A stretch of 64,000 nucleotides of DNA from Heloderma charlesbogerti. Taxonomy: Eukaryota; Chordata; Lepidosauria; Squamata; Helodermatidae. Below are positions 1 through 10,610 of the stretch, in pieces. The notes under the pieces were generated by a model that was not told the DNA's origin, did no database searches, and worked only from the letters and a program-made list of their open reading frames with translations. Every line of letters starts with the position of its first letter. Within the stretch, counting starts at the first letter, position 1. The position numbers were made by a program, and so were the translations under genes. The stretch is taken from assembly GCA_026122225.1 (NCBI GenBank), contig JANEZZ010001871.1:930001-994000 (forward strand), read 5' to 3'.

Positions 1-106
1 AAGAGTGCAATCCTACGCATGTTTAGACAGAGAAAAGGCCTACAACTCCCAGCATGGGAGTTGCAGGCCTTTTCTCTGTCTAAACATGCATAGGATTGTT
101 CCCTAA
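1..106. mobile_element. Hairpin MITE, family A (near-perfect palindrome)
   Basis: The two halves are near-perfect reverse complements of about 47 bp, meeting at CAGCATGGGAG. Ends read GAGTGCAATCC and GGATTGTTCCC, the same terminal motif as the copies at 9364, 22125 and 31140. There is no coding capacity. Flanks (AA at the window edge, TAAG after) fit a TTAA target cut by the window start. Family call from shared sequence; transposase class inferred. Confidence 0.75.
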
Positions 107-107
107 G

Positions 108-236
108 ACAGCCTTACCCAACCTGATGTCCTCCAGATGTGTTGGACTACAAGCCTCACCATCCCTCAGCTAACATGCTGGCTGTGGATGGATTTGTAGT
201 CCAACACATCTGGAGGGCGCCAAGTAGGGGATGGCC
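108..236. mobile_element. hAT-type MITE, family C
   Basis: Inverted-repeat element with the arms CCTCCAGATGTGTTGGACTA and its complement later in the unit. The same family recurs at 15345, 37833, 39235, 50040, 51625, 58153, 59999 and 61771. The copies at 39235, 51625 and 58153 have hAT-like CAGNGGTGGG ends and 8-bp TSDs. This copy is worn at both ends. Confidence 0.7.
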
Positions 237-390
237 ACATTAAAGAGAGAAGAGGAAATGGCAACACCCACAAGGAGCAGGATTTAATCTTTGATCAATG
301 ATATTCCTAACTCAGTACTCTTGACCACCACATTGGCATGGAGTAAGCTTCAATCTCACTCCTGTTAGTTCTCTTCAACTGTCATATATC

Positions 391-838
391 TGTTACAAAA
401 ATTGTGTTCGTTTCCCTGGTAGACTTTCCAATTTGTTTACCAAGAACGAGAGGAGGCAGAGATCTGGTCCAACACAATTTTATTCTGCAGAATAAGGCAA
501 CCCTTGGGGCTAACGCTCCAACAAAGGTTACAATCAAGTGATGTGATCCAAAGGTTTATATAGGCAAGACCTTTGGGGGCTGTCTTACGCTTGCGCTGTA
601 CTAATCTCTTTGTCTGGCTGAGAGGGAAACAGAAGACAGGCAGCACCTTTGACATATCTAGGCATGCGCAGAGAGGTAGCCTTGTACTCTAGTAAACACA
701 TTCTTGGCATTCCTGAGTCTCTGATAAGGCGCTGTGTCTTTGTTTAGCATGGCAATCTCACACTGAGGTAAAATAGACATAGCCTAGCTTATAAAATCAT
801 GGGATAACAGACGTACTACAACTGAAATTTCTATAACA
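391..838 (-). mobile_element. Solo LTR of an endogenous retrovirus-like element (antisense)
   Basis: A 448-bp unit bounded by TGTTA and TAACA and flanked by the 4-bp duplication TATC (387-390, 839-842). Read on the minus strand it has the LTR order: promoter-like region, a TATA box (GCCTATATAAA, about 565-555), then an AATAAA signal near 484-478. No gag, pol or env sequence adjoins it, so it is a recombined solo LTR. A 4-bp TSD is usual for gammaretrovirus-like (ERV1) elements; that class is inferred. Confidence 0.65.
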
Positions 839-1086
839 TATCCTCCCTGTTCCCCCAAAAGCTCTGTTTACAAAATGGACGAACATTGCATTTTTTGAAA
901 TGTTTTTGTCGTTGCTGTTTCTGGAAATACAAGATTACAAATTCATATACATACGCTGGAGGAATATTGAGCCTAAGAGGATGCATCATCATGAAAGCAC
1001 AATTTTCTGTATATCGTATTTAGTTAACGGCAGATGGCAACTGATTCGACAGCACCAATGTGGCAGCTAGACTGCGAAGTTCAGTT
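839..1086. other. No recognised feature
   Basis: AT-rich stretch between the solo LTR and a truncated hairpin element. No repeat family, frame or RNA gene recognised. Confidence 0.5.
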
Positions 1087-1152
1087 ACGGTGCAATTCTA
1101 TGCATGTTTAGACAGAAAAAAGCCCTACAACTCCCAGCAATTGTACCCTTAG
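1087..1152. mobile_element. Hairpin MITE, family A, internally deleted
   Basis: Begins CGGTGCAATTCTATGCATG, carries the TTTAGACAG motif and the AACTCCCAGCA centre, then jumps straight to the terminal ATTGTACCCT. Most of the second arm is missing compared with the copy at 31140. Confidence 0.65.
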
Positions 1153-1462
1153 CTATGGTAGATCAAGAGATCACAAGAAGAGAAAATTAACTGAAAGACC
1201 CCATCCCTTCTTTTTTTGGTCACCTTTAGGAGAGGAATCAGAAGTACTGTCCATGAAAATGAGATTATCGGGGGAGGCCCTTCTGTGAGTACCACTGCCA
1301 TCGGAGGTGTGTTTGGTGGGGATGCAAGAGAGGGGCTTCTCGGTGGCTGCTTGCAGGCTCTGGAACTCCCCGCCAATGGAATCTAGGTTGGCTACCTCTC
1401 TGCTTTCCTTCTGCCAGCAGGTAAAGATGTTTTTATTCAAGCAGGCCTTTGGCATGTAAACT

Positions 1463-1495
1463 AGAATCATAGAATAGTATAGAATTGTTGGATTG
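1463..1495 (-). mobile_element. CR1-type LINE 3' terminal scrap
   Basis: Contains TAGAATCATAGAATAGTA, the same terminal motif as the CR1 copy ending at 27688. Only about 30 bp remain. Confidence 0.45.
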
Positions 1496-1624
1496 GGTGC
1501 TGTTTTTATAATTAAATTGTTGTGGTTATTAAATGGTGTTTTTCATGTATTCGTTTATGATTATTTTAATTATTGTTTTAAAAAAATAAATACTGGCTTT
1601 TATTGTTGTTGGCCTCCTTGGCTA

Positions 1625-1775
1625 CCATCTCCTGGTAGAAATATTGAGATTTATTTATTTATTGCATTTCTACCCCACCATTTTTCCTCTTGCAAGGAAC
1701 CCAAGGTGGCTTACATTATCCTCCTCTCCATTTTATCCTCACAACATCAATTGATAAATCAATCAATGAAATAAA
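1625..1775 (-). mobile_element. Antisense SINE/LINE 3' tail
   Basis: Begins with TTTATTTATT and continues with complements of tail phrases seen in sense orientation at 59815-59900 (GGAACCCAAGGTGGCTTACA, CCATTTTATCCTCACAAC). It is the 3' part of a tRNA-derived SINE or its partner LINE. Confidence 0.55.
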
Positions 1776-1799
1776 TAAATATTTGTTAAAAGAGGTGCT

Positions 1800-2095
1800 C
1801 TTACTCAAGGATACAGTCATCCTTGGGATAGGGCCTATTCTGTCATGGTGCCAAGATTTTGGGATGGCTTCCCAAGGGAGGTCCTGACTCCATCTTTGCT
1901 GGCCTGGGCAGTGAAGACAACTTTATTTCAGTGGACCTGGGGCCCTTTTTTGTGAAGTGTTTCTAATGGGTGCTGCTGCATTGTTCAGTTTCATTTGTAT
2001 TTTGCCGCTTCATATTAGATTGTTTTTAAAGGTTTGTAAGCTGCTCTGATTATCCTTGGACAGCATGGGGCAGACATGCTAATAAACAAACAAAT
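1800..2095 (+). mobile_element. L2-type LINE 3' end
   Basis: A degenerate frame around 1840-1930 reads YSVMVPRFWDGFPRE, matching the conserved C-terminus of L2-type ORF2 (pattern FSVxAPRLWNSLP). It is followed by a tail ending in GCTAATAAACAAACAAATAG. No TSD identified. Family from motif knowledge; subfamily unknown. Confidence 0.55.
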
Positions 2096-2423
2096 AGCTC
2101 CAGAGTAGGCATACAGTGACTGTTAAGCTTGAATGACCTACATGCACGTTAATGGCTAGATAGTAGATCCACTGTTTGTCCTTGTTGACACTTATTTATC
2201 AGAAGATGTAATGTCCTCAGTAGTCAGTTTTATGATGTCAACGGAGTAATCAGTGCTTGGTGTGGATTATAGAGAATGGGATTGCTTTCACTGGATCAAC
2301 TTACGTTGCACTGGTGCAGGTTTGCAAACACCTAGAGAGAAGCTGCAAGAAGTCATTTTCTTATATAAATAGCGTTTGTTCTAGGAATTTCTGAGAGTTT
2401 CAAGTGCTTGATGTAAGTGGGTA
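2096..2423. other. No recognised feature
   Basis: Unremarkable AT-rich sequence with no repeat family or frame I can name. Confidence 0.5.
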
Positions 2424-2680
2424 ATGCTAACGGTTGGTGCTGGCTCCAGGGTTTTGAGAGCCTTTGGGCAAGGCACCCTCAATGGGCCCCCTCCCTCAGT
2501 GAGTCTGCATTCTCACCACCATTGTCACCAGCTGCTATTCCTCCTCCTCCTCCTCCTCATTGCTACCACTTGCTTGCTTGACAGGCAGAGAACCAGTGAG
2601 CAAATAGGCTGTGGCATCTACCTTCTCACCAGCTCCATTGTCTGGGCCAGAGTGAGATGCCAGTGAACAACCTGGGGGCT
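2424..2680. mobile_element. Dispersed GC-rich element, family D
   Basis: Shares GGGCAAGGCACCCTCAATGG, the CTCACCACCATTGTCACC block, a (CTC)n-rich centre and a GGCAGAGAACCAGTGAGCAA block with 63655-63967 (same strand) and with the reverse complements of 40570-40925 and 55020-55375. Likely a non-autonomous DNA transposon of about 330 bp. Confidence 0.6.
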
Positions 2681-3544
2681 GTCTTCACGAGCGATTTAGC
2701 GCGAAGTTAGAGCCATCTGAATTCCTTAGCGACAGATGACCTCATCACCAGTCCACTGCCAACCAGCCACTTCCTGCTTGAAAAGCTGCATTTTCCAAAA
2801 CTCTTTTTACTCCGACATTTTACTGAAAGCGACTCCTGGGCGGTTTTACCACAGTGGGCCATGCCCCCACCCCCGCATTAAATCCTGGGTGTGCCTCTGT
2901 GACCTGGCAGTGATGTGGTCAAGGGGGTGGGACACCCCATTCCCTCTTGTTTCCCCAATGGAAGTAGTTTTTCCCAAGCGTAGCAGCAACCCCTCACACT
3001 ACTGCAGTAGTGGGGACACTCAATCACCTTAAGTAGCCTGCTTTTAATCTTTAACATATCCCCCCCCTTCTGTGCATGTTAACTCAGAAGAAATAAATCT
3101 TGCTCCCCTACAGTGAAAGGGTTAAAGGCTAACTTTAGTCACTCCCTCTAAAGCGCTCTTTCACTTCTCTGATGCTCCCTTAAATTGCTATTGTGATGTT
3201 GTGCTTCTTTGATGTTCTATAGTTTCTCTGCTGTTATGTAAAGTCCCTTCTTCACTTTATCACTTTATTGCAGTAACAATTTTTCAGGCATATGGGAGCT
3301 TCTCATTGCGAGCAGGAAGAAGGAGAAAGGGAGGGTTGGAAGCAATATGCAAAAGTGCACGCAGGGGGAAAAATAGAGTGGGAGCAATAACTCCACAGCA
3401 GATTGCTGGGATGCAACAAAACTGGGGTTGGGCGGGGAGCTCTCAGGAGCCTTCAGATGCTGCACTGGAGAACTGGGGATTTTGGTTTCTTCAGGGAAAT
3501 GTGCACACTTGGGGAAAATTAGTTGCTCTCCATTCATAATATAG
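2681..3544. other. No gene; possible degenerate DNA transposon start
   Basis: GGCTGTCTTCACGAGCG at about 2678 resembles the terminus GGGGATCTTCACGAC of family E, so an old related element may begin here. The remainder to 3544 shows no family or frame I can support. Confidence 0.35.
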
Positions 3545-3816
3545 TAGCAGTGGGGAGCCTGGACAGGGGCGAGAAACAAGCCTTCCTCATTGGTTGAGCA
3601 GCCCCTGCCAGTGTGATGACATTCAGTTCTACTCCCCCTGATTCCACCTGGAAGTATACTCCTTTCAAGCGCTCAAAACCAGATTTTAAAGGTACGCTAC
3701 ACTTGGCTTATCTTGCTTCATGTGTCCCTGATGGACCAAAGCCGATTCCATGAAAATCCAGGTAATACTCCAACATGCTTCTCATTCCGTTGTCGTGAAG
3801 ATCCCCCCCAGGTTGC
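3545..3816 (-). mobile_element. Dispersed repeat, family E, copy 1
   Basis: Matches the reverse complement of 11095-11375 over about 270 bp, including TGTCCCTGATGGACCAAAGC, TCATTGGTTGAGCAG and the terminal GTCGTGAAGATCCCCC. No coding capacity. Probably a non-autonomous DNA transposon; superfamily not established. Confidence 0.65.
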
Positions 3817-3819
3817 AAT

Positions 3820-3912
3820 GGTGAAAAGGAGGAGCAAGTAAGGGAACTCTTGTCAGTGGGCCCTGCTGGGGTGTGGGCCCTTAGCAGGTGCCCGACCTTG
3901 CCTATCCTTGAT
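3820..3912. mobile_element. Family D fragment
   Basis: The stretch CTCTTGTCAGTGGGCCCTGC to CTTGCCTATCCTTGATGC is the reverse complement of the start of the copies at 40570 and 55020. It directly abuts family E copy 1. Confidence 0.6.
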
Positions 3913-5325
3913 GCTGACTTGGTAACTGTATATTGCCTTCAGATAAAGGTGTGATTTTTAGGAAGGCACTGTTCTATAATTATATTAACTAACTTCTTAT
4001 TGGATTTTGCTCTGTCAACACCGTCATGAGGGCTTCTCTCCTGGAGCTAATAGCATCTTGAGGGAGAATAATTTCATCAGGACCATGGCAAGGAAGGTCA
4101 CAACCCTAATCCCCACCATGCCTGCTATTTAGAGTTAAAAAGGGATTCATGTAACTTGAAGTCATGTGTTTAGAGCCACATGTACCTTGGTCCTTACTTG
4201 TCCATTCCCCATAACAACTGGAGGTTTCAGAACTCCCTTTCAAACATTTCTGTTTGCCTTGCAATGTAATCCCATACTTCCGAGCAGACGTGTAACTTCC
4301 ACTGCATTCAGTGGGACCCACACCAAGATAAGAGGGTATAGGATTACAGCCTTACTTGTTCTTCTGCCCAGCTAGACATACACATGATCTGCCTCTGTCC
4401 CAACCTACTGAAAATATAAGTGCCAAACCCACCACAGACACTTCACACTGGAATACCTATTTTCATACATAGCACATGCCTGTGAAGGCTGTCTGTGTGA
4501 ATTTCAAACCATATTCCCACTTGCTGGAAATCTATAGAAAAAGTATTTATGATTTTAGGAATTCAAACCATATATACTTAAACACAACTGAAGAATATCA
4601 ACCGATGCCAATGTAACAGCAGGTATATAATTAACTAGGGCTAAGTGTCATTTATGTGGCAATGCTAAAGAACAAAACCCAACCACACTTCGTTCCTTTA
4701 ATGGTATGTTCACAAATAGGGATCTCTCATGTTTCATTCCACCCAGAGATAATGCAAGAGCCGTCTCCACCATACCAAAGGGAAGGAATTCATCAGCCCT
4801 TGCTCTCTTTGACAAAAGAAAGCCTGGCATTGCTGCAATGGGCAGCAATGATGGTAGTATGATCCTTCTGAGAACCAGGGGAGAGCTCTCCAATTAAGGC
4901 CACCTGTACTGGCTGTCGGAACTGAAGTCCACTACAGGCAAAACAAAGCACTATCGTGCAAGTTTCATCAATAAGAGGGAGATTTGTGAACCAGCCTGAA
5001 GTTCCCATTGAAAGCAATAGCACCAACATGCACAATTAAATTTATCTCTGTGGAATTTAGTTGCAACAGCCTTGCACAGGATTGTATCCATTTTTTCCCC
5101 CAATGGAGACCATTTATATGTTGATTGGTGAGATATGAGCCTCTTCAGAAGTTTTCCATATATACAATGTTCACATGGATGACTGGGAGGGGGTGTCATG
5201 CCACTTATTTCCTCATTCCCCACCAGAGGGCCTGAAATGGAAAATTTGGACACTGCAGGGAAAATTAAAGAAATAGTTTATGATTCTGCCCCTCTGCAGA
5301 AAAATTAATGAAATTTTGTTTTGGT
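3913..5325. other. No gene; contains a worn family G element
   Basis: 4262-4358 resembles family G (AATCCCATACTTCCGAGCAG ... GGGTATAGGATTACAGCC; compare 58483-58575). Open frames at 4648-5253 overlap on both strands, have no recognisable domain and are not called. No RNA gene seen. Confidence 0.5.
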
Positions 5326-5338
5326 TACAGCCAATTTT
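5326..5338. repeat. BovB copy 1 TSD, left
   Basis: TACAGCCAATTTT here pairs with TACAGCCGATTTA at 9180-9192 (11 of the first 12 bases). This fixes the borders of BovB copy 1. Confidence 0.75.
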
Positions 5339-5347
5339 TGTTGTTGT

Positions 5348-8300
5348 TCAGTCGTTAAGTTGTGTCCAACTCTTCGTGACCCCATGGACCATAGCACGCC
5401 AGGCCTTCCTGTCTTCCGCTCTCTCCTGGAGTGTGCTCAAGTTCATATTCATTGCATCAGTGATGCTATCTAGCCATCTCATCCTCTGCTGTCCCCTTCT
5501 CCTTTTGCCTTCAATCCTTCCGAGCATCAGGGTCTTTTCCAGTGACTTTTCTCTTCGCATTAGGTGGCCAAAATATTTGAGCTTCAGCTTCAGTATCTGT
5601 CCTTCCCATGAGCAGTCAGGGTTGATTTCCTTTAGTATGGACTGATTTGACCTCCTTGCAGTCCAGGGGACTCGTAAGAGTCTTCTCCAGCACCACAGTT
5701 CGAAAGCATCAATTCTTCAGCACTCAGCCTTCCTTATAGTCCAGCTCTCACAGCCATATGTTCCTACTGGAAAAACCATAGCTTTGATTATTATACGAAC
5801 CTTTGTCGGCAAGGTGATATCTCTGCTTCTTACTATGCTGCCTAGGTTTGCCACAGCTTTCCTCCCAAGGAGCAAGCGTCTTTTAATTTCATGGCTACAG
5901 TCACCGTCTGAGGTGATCTTGGACCCCAAGAAAGTAAAATCTGTCACTGCTTCCATTTCTTCCCCTTTTATATGCCAGGAAGTGATGGGGCCAGATGCCA
6001 TGATCTTAGTTTTTTTAATGTTGAGTTTCAAACCAGCTTTTGCACTCTCCACTTTCACCCTCAACAAGAGGCTCTTGAGATCCTCCTTGCTTTCTGCCAT
6101 TAGGGTGGTATCATCTGCATATCGGAGGTTGTTGATAATTCTCCTGGCAATCTTAATTCCGACCTGTGATTCATCCAATCCGGCATTTCTCATGATGTAC
6201 TCTGCATATAAGTTAAATAAGCCGGGCGACAATATGCAGCCTTGTCGTACTCCTTTCCCAATTTTGAACCAATTGGTTGTTCCATGTCTGGTTCTTACTG
6301 TTGCTTCTTTACCCTCGTACAGGTTTGTCAGCAGACAGGTAAGGTGGTCTGGTATTCCCATCACTTTAAGAATTTGCCACAGTTTGTTGTGATCCACACA
6401 ATCAAAGACTTTAGCATAGTCAATGAAGCAGAAATAGACGTTTTTCTGGAATTCTCTTGCTTTCTCCATGATCCAGCGAATGTTGGCGATTTGATCTCTA
6501 GTTCCTCTGCCTCTTCGGAACCCAGCTTGTACTTCCGGTAGTTCTCGGTTCACATACTGCTGAAGCCTAGCTTGTAGGATTTTGAGCATAACCTTGCTGG
6601 CATGTGAAATGAGTGCAACTGTACGGTAGTTTGAACACTCTTTGGCATTGCCCTTCTTTGGAATTGGAATGTAAACTGACCTTTTCCAGTCTTGTGGCCA
6701 CTGTTGAGAGTTCCAAATTTGTTGGAATATTGAGTGCAGCACTTTAAGAGCATCATCTTTTAGAATTTTAAATAGCTCGGCTGGAATACTGTCATCTCCG
6801 CTAGCTTTGTTGTTAGTAATGCTTCCTAAGGCCCACTTGACTTCACTCTCGAGGATGTCCGGCTCAAGTTCAGTGACCGCACTATCATAGCTATCAGGGA
6901 CATGAAGATCTTTCCTGTATAGTTCTTCTGTGTACTCTTGCCACCTCTTCTTAATCTCATCTGCTTCTGTTAGGTCCCTGCCTTCTTTGTCCTTTATCAT
7001 GGCTGTCTTTGCACAAAAGGTTCCCTTGAGATCTCCGATTTTCTTGAAAAGATCTCTAGTCTTTCCCATTCTATTGTTTTCCTCGATTTCTTTGCATTGT
7101 TCATTTAAGAAGGCCTTCTGGTCTCTCCTTGCTATTCTCTGGAACTCTGCATTCAGTTGGGTATATCTTCCCCTTTCTCCCTTGCTTTTTGCTTCCCTTC
7201 TTTCCTCAGCTACTTGTAAAGCCTCATCAGACAGCCGCTTTGCTTTCTTGCATTTCTTTTTCTTTGGGATGGATTGAGTTGCTGCCTCCTGAACAATGTT
7301 ACGGATCTCCGTCCATAGTTCCTCAGGCACTCTGTCTATCAGGTCTAATCCCTGAAATCTATTCCTCACCTCCACTGTATATTCATAAGGGATATGATTT
7401 AGGTCATACCTGAATGGTTTAGTGCTTTTCCCTATGTTCTTCAATTTAAGCTGAAATTTTGCAAGAAGCAGCTCATGATCTGAGCCACAGTCAGTTCCAG
7501 GTCTTGTTTTGACTGACTGTATAGAGCTTCTCCATCTTTGGCTGCAAAGTACATAATCAATCTGATTTCGATATTGACCATCTGGTGATGTCCATGTGTA
7601 GAGTCACCTCTTGTGCTGTTGGAAAAGAGTGTTTGCTATGATCAGCATGTTCTCTTGACAAAACTCTATTAGCCTTTGTCCTGCTTCATTTTGTACACCA
7701 AAGCCATGCTTGCCTGTTATCCAGGTGATTTCTTGACTTCCTACTTTAGCATTCCAATCCCCTATGATGAAAAGGACATCTTTTGTTGGTGTTAGTTCTA
7801 GAAGGTGTTGTAGGTCTTCATAGAACTGATCAACCTCAGCTTCTTCGGCCTCAGTGGTTGGGGCATAGACTTGAATTACTGTGATACTGAATGGTTTGCC
7901 TTGGATTCGGACTGAGATCATTCTGTTGTTTTTGAGATTGTACCCCAGTACTGCTTTTCCACCCCTTTTATTCACTATGAGTGCTACTCCATTTCTTCTA
8001 AGGGATTCTTGCCCCCAGTAGTAGATATAATGGTCACCTGAATTAAATTCACCCATGCTTGTCCATTTTAGTCCGCTGATTCCCAAGATGTCGATGTTCA
8101 ATCTTGCCATCTCATGTTTGACCACCTCCAGCTTACCTTGATTCATTGTTCTTACATTCCAGGTTCCTAAACTATATTGTTCTTTACAGCATCGGATTTT
8201 CTTTTCACCACCAGACACATCCACAGCTGAGTGTCCTTTCAGCTTTGGCCCAGCCAATTCACTCTTTTTGGCGCTACGTGGAAATACCCTCTGCTCTTCC

Positions 8301-8401
8301 CCAGTAGTATATTGGACACCTTCTGACCTGAGGGGCTCATCTTCTGGCATCATATCTTTTAGCCTTGTGATACGTTCCATGTAGGGGTGCACGAAAGCCA
8401 C
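5348..8401 (-). pseudogene. BovB ORF2 (endonuclease-reverse transcriptase), two stops
   Basis: One frame runs from 8401 to the final TGA at 5348-5350, interrupted only by TGA at 7604-7606 and at 5717-5719. The N-terminal part is an APE-type endonuclease: GTWNVRTM (codons near 8160), QVYAPTTEAEE (near 7875), GDWNAKVG (near 7760) and SDHELL (near 7480). The middle is reverse transcriptase with NYRTVALIS, GVRQGCILSP and the catalytic YADD at 6121-6110. The C-terminal region holds DAFELWCWRR (near 5700) and the closing VHGVTKSWTQLND. The usual catalytic glutamate of the ISELK motif is glycine (codon 8074-8072). The first seven codons (8401-8382) belong to the inserted hAT, so the native start is lost. 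Family certain; function lost. Confidence 0.92.
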
Positions 8402-8993
8402 TTACCTGGTCTCGCAGCTTTTCGCGGTGGAGGGGAGGCACTTCGCTGCTCTCTCCGTGAAGTTCAGGCCGGGGGGGGGAGGCTTCCCGCCTCGCCCGGC
8501 CAAAATTCAGGCCAGGGGGGAGGCGCCTCGCCCGGCCGCGAAATAAAAAGTTTTTTTTAAAAAACGCCTCCGTGATAGGCTACGTGACGATTAACGTAGC
8601 CTATCATGGCTAGATCTGCAAAGTCAGCCGTGATAGGCTACGTGACGATTTACGTAGCCTATCACGGCTGACTTTGCAAATCTAGCCATGATAGGCTACG
8701 TTAATCGTCACATAGCCTATCATGGGGGTGGGTTTTTTTTAACTTTTATTGGAATGGCGGCGGCGGCAGCCGGTCGAAAGACCGGCTGCTACCCCCACCC
8801 CTGATGAAGACCCGACGAACCGCCGCCGGGACCCGCCGCCGGGAGGGACATTCGGGAAAGGTAAGTCCCGTCCCGGGGGCGGTGCGGGGGGTGGGGGGGC
8901 GTGGAGAATTTCTCCCCGAAACTTGTTAGGGGGGCTGAACACGTTGGCACTCGGCCCCCCGAAGTTTCGGGGAGAAATTCTCCGCCATCCCTA
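8382..8993. mobile_element. 612-bp non-autonomous hAT element inside BovB copy 1
   Basis: Ends are TAGGGGTGCACG and its counterpart CATCCCTA (TAGGGATG inverted). The 8-bp target GTTCCATG is duplicated exactly at 8374-8381 and 8994-9001, the hAT signature. It is strongly GC- and CpG-rich, unlike its surroundings. It holds an imperfect direct repeat of a TTCAGGCC(G)n block (about 8463-8537), a 74-bp-arm nested palindrome (8570-8725) and a perfect 22-bp subterminal inverted repeat (8903-8924 / 8962-8983). No transposase. The 400-bp element at 12638 has the same ends. Confidence 0.88.
8570..8725. repeat. Long nested palindrome built from a 13-mer
   Basis: Arms of 74 bp (8570-8643 and 8652-8725) pair with three mismatches around an 8-nt loop. 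Each arm is itself a hairpin, because the 13-mer TGATAGGCTACGT occurs six times in alternating orientation (at about 8573, 8596, 8631, 8652, 8690 and 8711; the last is one base changed). It could form a large cruciform or serve as an array of transposase sites; both roles are inference. Confidence 0.9.
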
Positions 8994-9001
8994 GTTCCAT
9001 G

Positions 9002-9179
9002 GGGTTTTCTTGGCAAGAATACTGGAGTGGGTTGCCATTTCCTTCTCCAGTGGACCACATTTTGTCAGAACTCTCCACCATGACCTGTCCGTCTTGGGTG
9101 GCCCTTCACGGCATAGCTTATAGCTTCACTGAGTTACGCAAGCCCCTTCGCCACAACAAGGCAGTGATCCATGAAGGGG
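9002..9179 (-). mobile_element. BovB copy 1 5' untranslated region
   Basis: The continuation of BovB beyond the hAT insertion. It aligns as reverse complement with 36001-36185: GGTTGCCATTTCCTTCTCCA, CACCATGACCTGTCCG and AAGGCAGTGATCCATGAAGG. The second TSD copy follows at 9180. Confidence 0.85.
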
Positions 9180-9363
9180 TACAGCCGATTTACGCTACTG
9201 CAAATCTCTTAGATCCTGCTTTGGAGGGAAAGAGCAAACCATAGTGCACCAGTTTGGATGTAACAGCAAGTTACAGTTTACCCTAAATAGGAGACTCAAG
9301 TAGTGTAAGATTCTGCAAGTGGTTCTATACTCCCCACTTTTTCATGACCCAAAAGCAAACTTA

Positions 9364-9497
9364 GGGTGCAATTCTATGCATGTTTAGAGAGCAAAAACTC
9401 CTACAATTTCCAGCATGCCCAGCCAGCATGGCTGCCTGGAGAGATGCTGGGAGTTATAGGAGGCTTTTTTCTGTCTAAATGTGCATTGGATTGCAGC
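9364..9497. mobile_element. Hairpin MITE, family A
   Basis: GGGTGCAATTCTATGCATG at the left and TGCATTGGATTGCAGC at the right enclose the paired CCTACAATTTCCAGCATG / GATGCTGGGAGTTATAGGAG arms. More diverged than the copies at 1 and 31140. TSD unclear. Confidence 0.7.
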
Positions 9498-10608
9498 TTG
9501 AATTAACTACCAGGACATAATACTTTTCACCCACATTAAGATGTAAGGATCACTCCAAAGAGCACACCAATGTCTTTTAAACATATTGAAAACACCTCTC
9601 AAATTGCAGTCCTGGACATGAAGATGTTCTATATTCTGAAACATTTGAAAGTATTTCTCCAACATCGAGTTTTAAGAGTGTTGTTTCTTTAGTAATCCAG
9701 TCAAATGCAGTTCCAAGACTATCATAACTAACAATACAACCTCTGAATCATGGATCGAAACGATCCGCAGCAGCATGAACTGCCTGTAACAAATAAAATA
9801 GCATTTAACTCATTCTGCAAGGGGGGAGTTCTTCAATTTTTTCCCAAATGTCCAAATTTTCCACTGGGGAAAAAATGGGAGAAATGTTTCCACACCATCA
9901 CATTTCCTCATGCCAAGAAGCATACTATCTCTAAACATGGAGGCTGCGTTTGGTTTCTCATTGCTAATATCTATTGACCTACCTTCATGAATTTGTCTAA
10001 TCCTCTTTTAAAAGATACTTTAAAAAGATATTTGAATGCCCCAGATTCAGAGAATTTGTTGCCTTGAGATCATTTGAACTGAGGCGCTTTTGATAGGCTG
10101 TGGATCTTATTTCTAGAAATTGCAGATCTGATTACCCATATGCTTAATTTGTCTCTTTGTACTGGTAAATTACCATTCGTTTGGATGTAAGGCTGAGTCA
10201 GTCCCTAACATACAGAAAGCTGTAAGGCTAATTTTGATAATTAGCACATTCTGTGTTCTTTAGGCCTTGTTCAAATTACTTGGAAAAGTCCACTCTGTGG
10301 CAGGTTCTGCCTGCATATCTTATTAACCCCATTTCAGCCAAGCTTTGGTCTGCTCAATTCATTATCAGTGTTCCTGTCAAGGCAATTTACAGTACTTATA
10401 AAACTATAGATTGTTAGACATATAATAGATTTCTATTTCATTGTTATTACTACTACTGTAGTTTGGCAAATCGCAGGTTAGCACTACTGTATGCACATTG
10501 AGCCACTGAATGGACTTGACAATAGTTCCATTCACCTAAGTGAACAGTTCAAAATTTATGGAGAACAGAGATTTAAGAGAAGGTGATAACTAAGCCTTTC
10601 TTTAAAAA
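9498..10608. other. No gene
   Basis: AT-rich. 10010-10040 repeats AAAAGATACTTTAAAAAGATA. 10200-10260 contains GGCTAATTTTGATAATTAGC, a homeodomain-like AT palindrome. No frame or repeat family supported. Confidence 0.45.
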
Positions 10609-10610
10609 GA

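Larger units (their letters stand above)
5339..9179 (-). mobile_element. RTE/BovB LINE, copy 1, nearly full length
   Basis: A complete-looking BovB: 5' region at 9179-9002 (same start as copy 2 at 36001), a split 612-bp hAT at 8382-8993, endonuclease, reverse transcriptase, and a short (GTT)n 3' end at 5339. A 12-bp TSD bounds it, showing insertion by target-primed reverse transcription. Less the hAT (and its 8-bp TSD) it is about 3.2 kb, the usual BovB length. BovB is abundant in squamates and is also known from ruminants through horizontal transfer. Confidence 0.93.

Noticed and set aside
5784..7413. Long plus-strand frames opposite BovB copy 1
   Set aside because: Antisense shadows of the reverse transcriptase frame.
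8749..8994. CpG-rich 81-codon frame as a host exon
   Set aside because: It lies wholly inside a hAT element with exact TSD and runs through its terminal inverted repeat.
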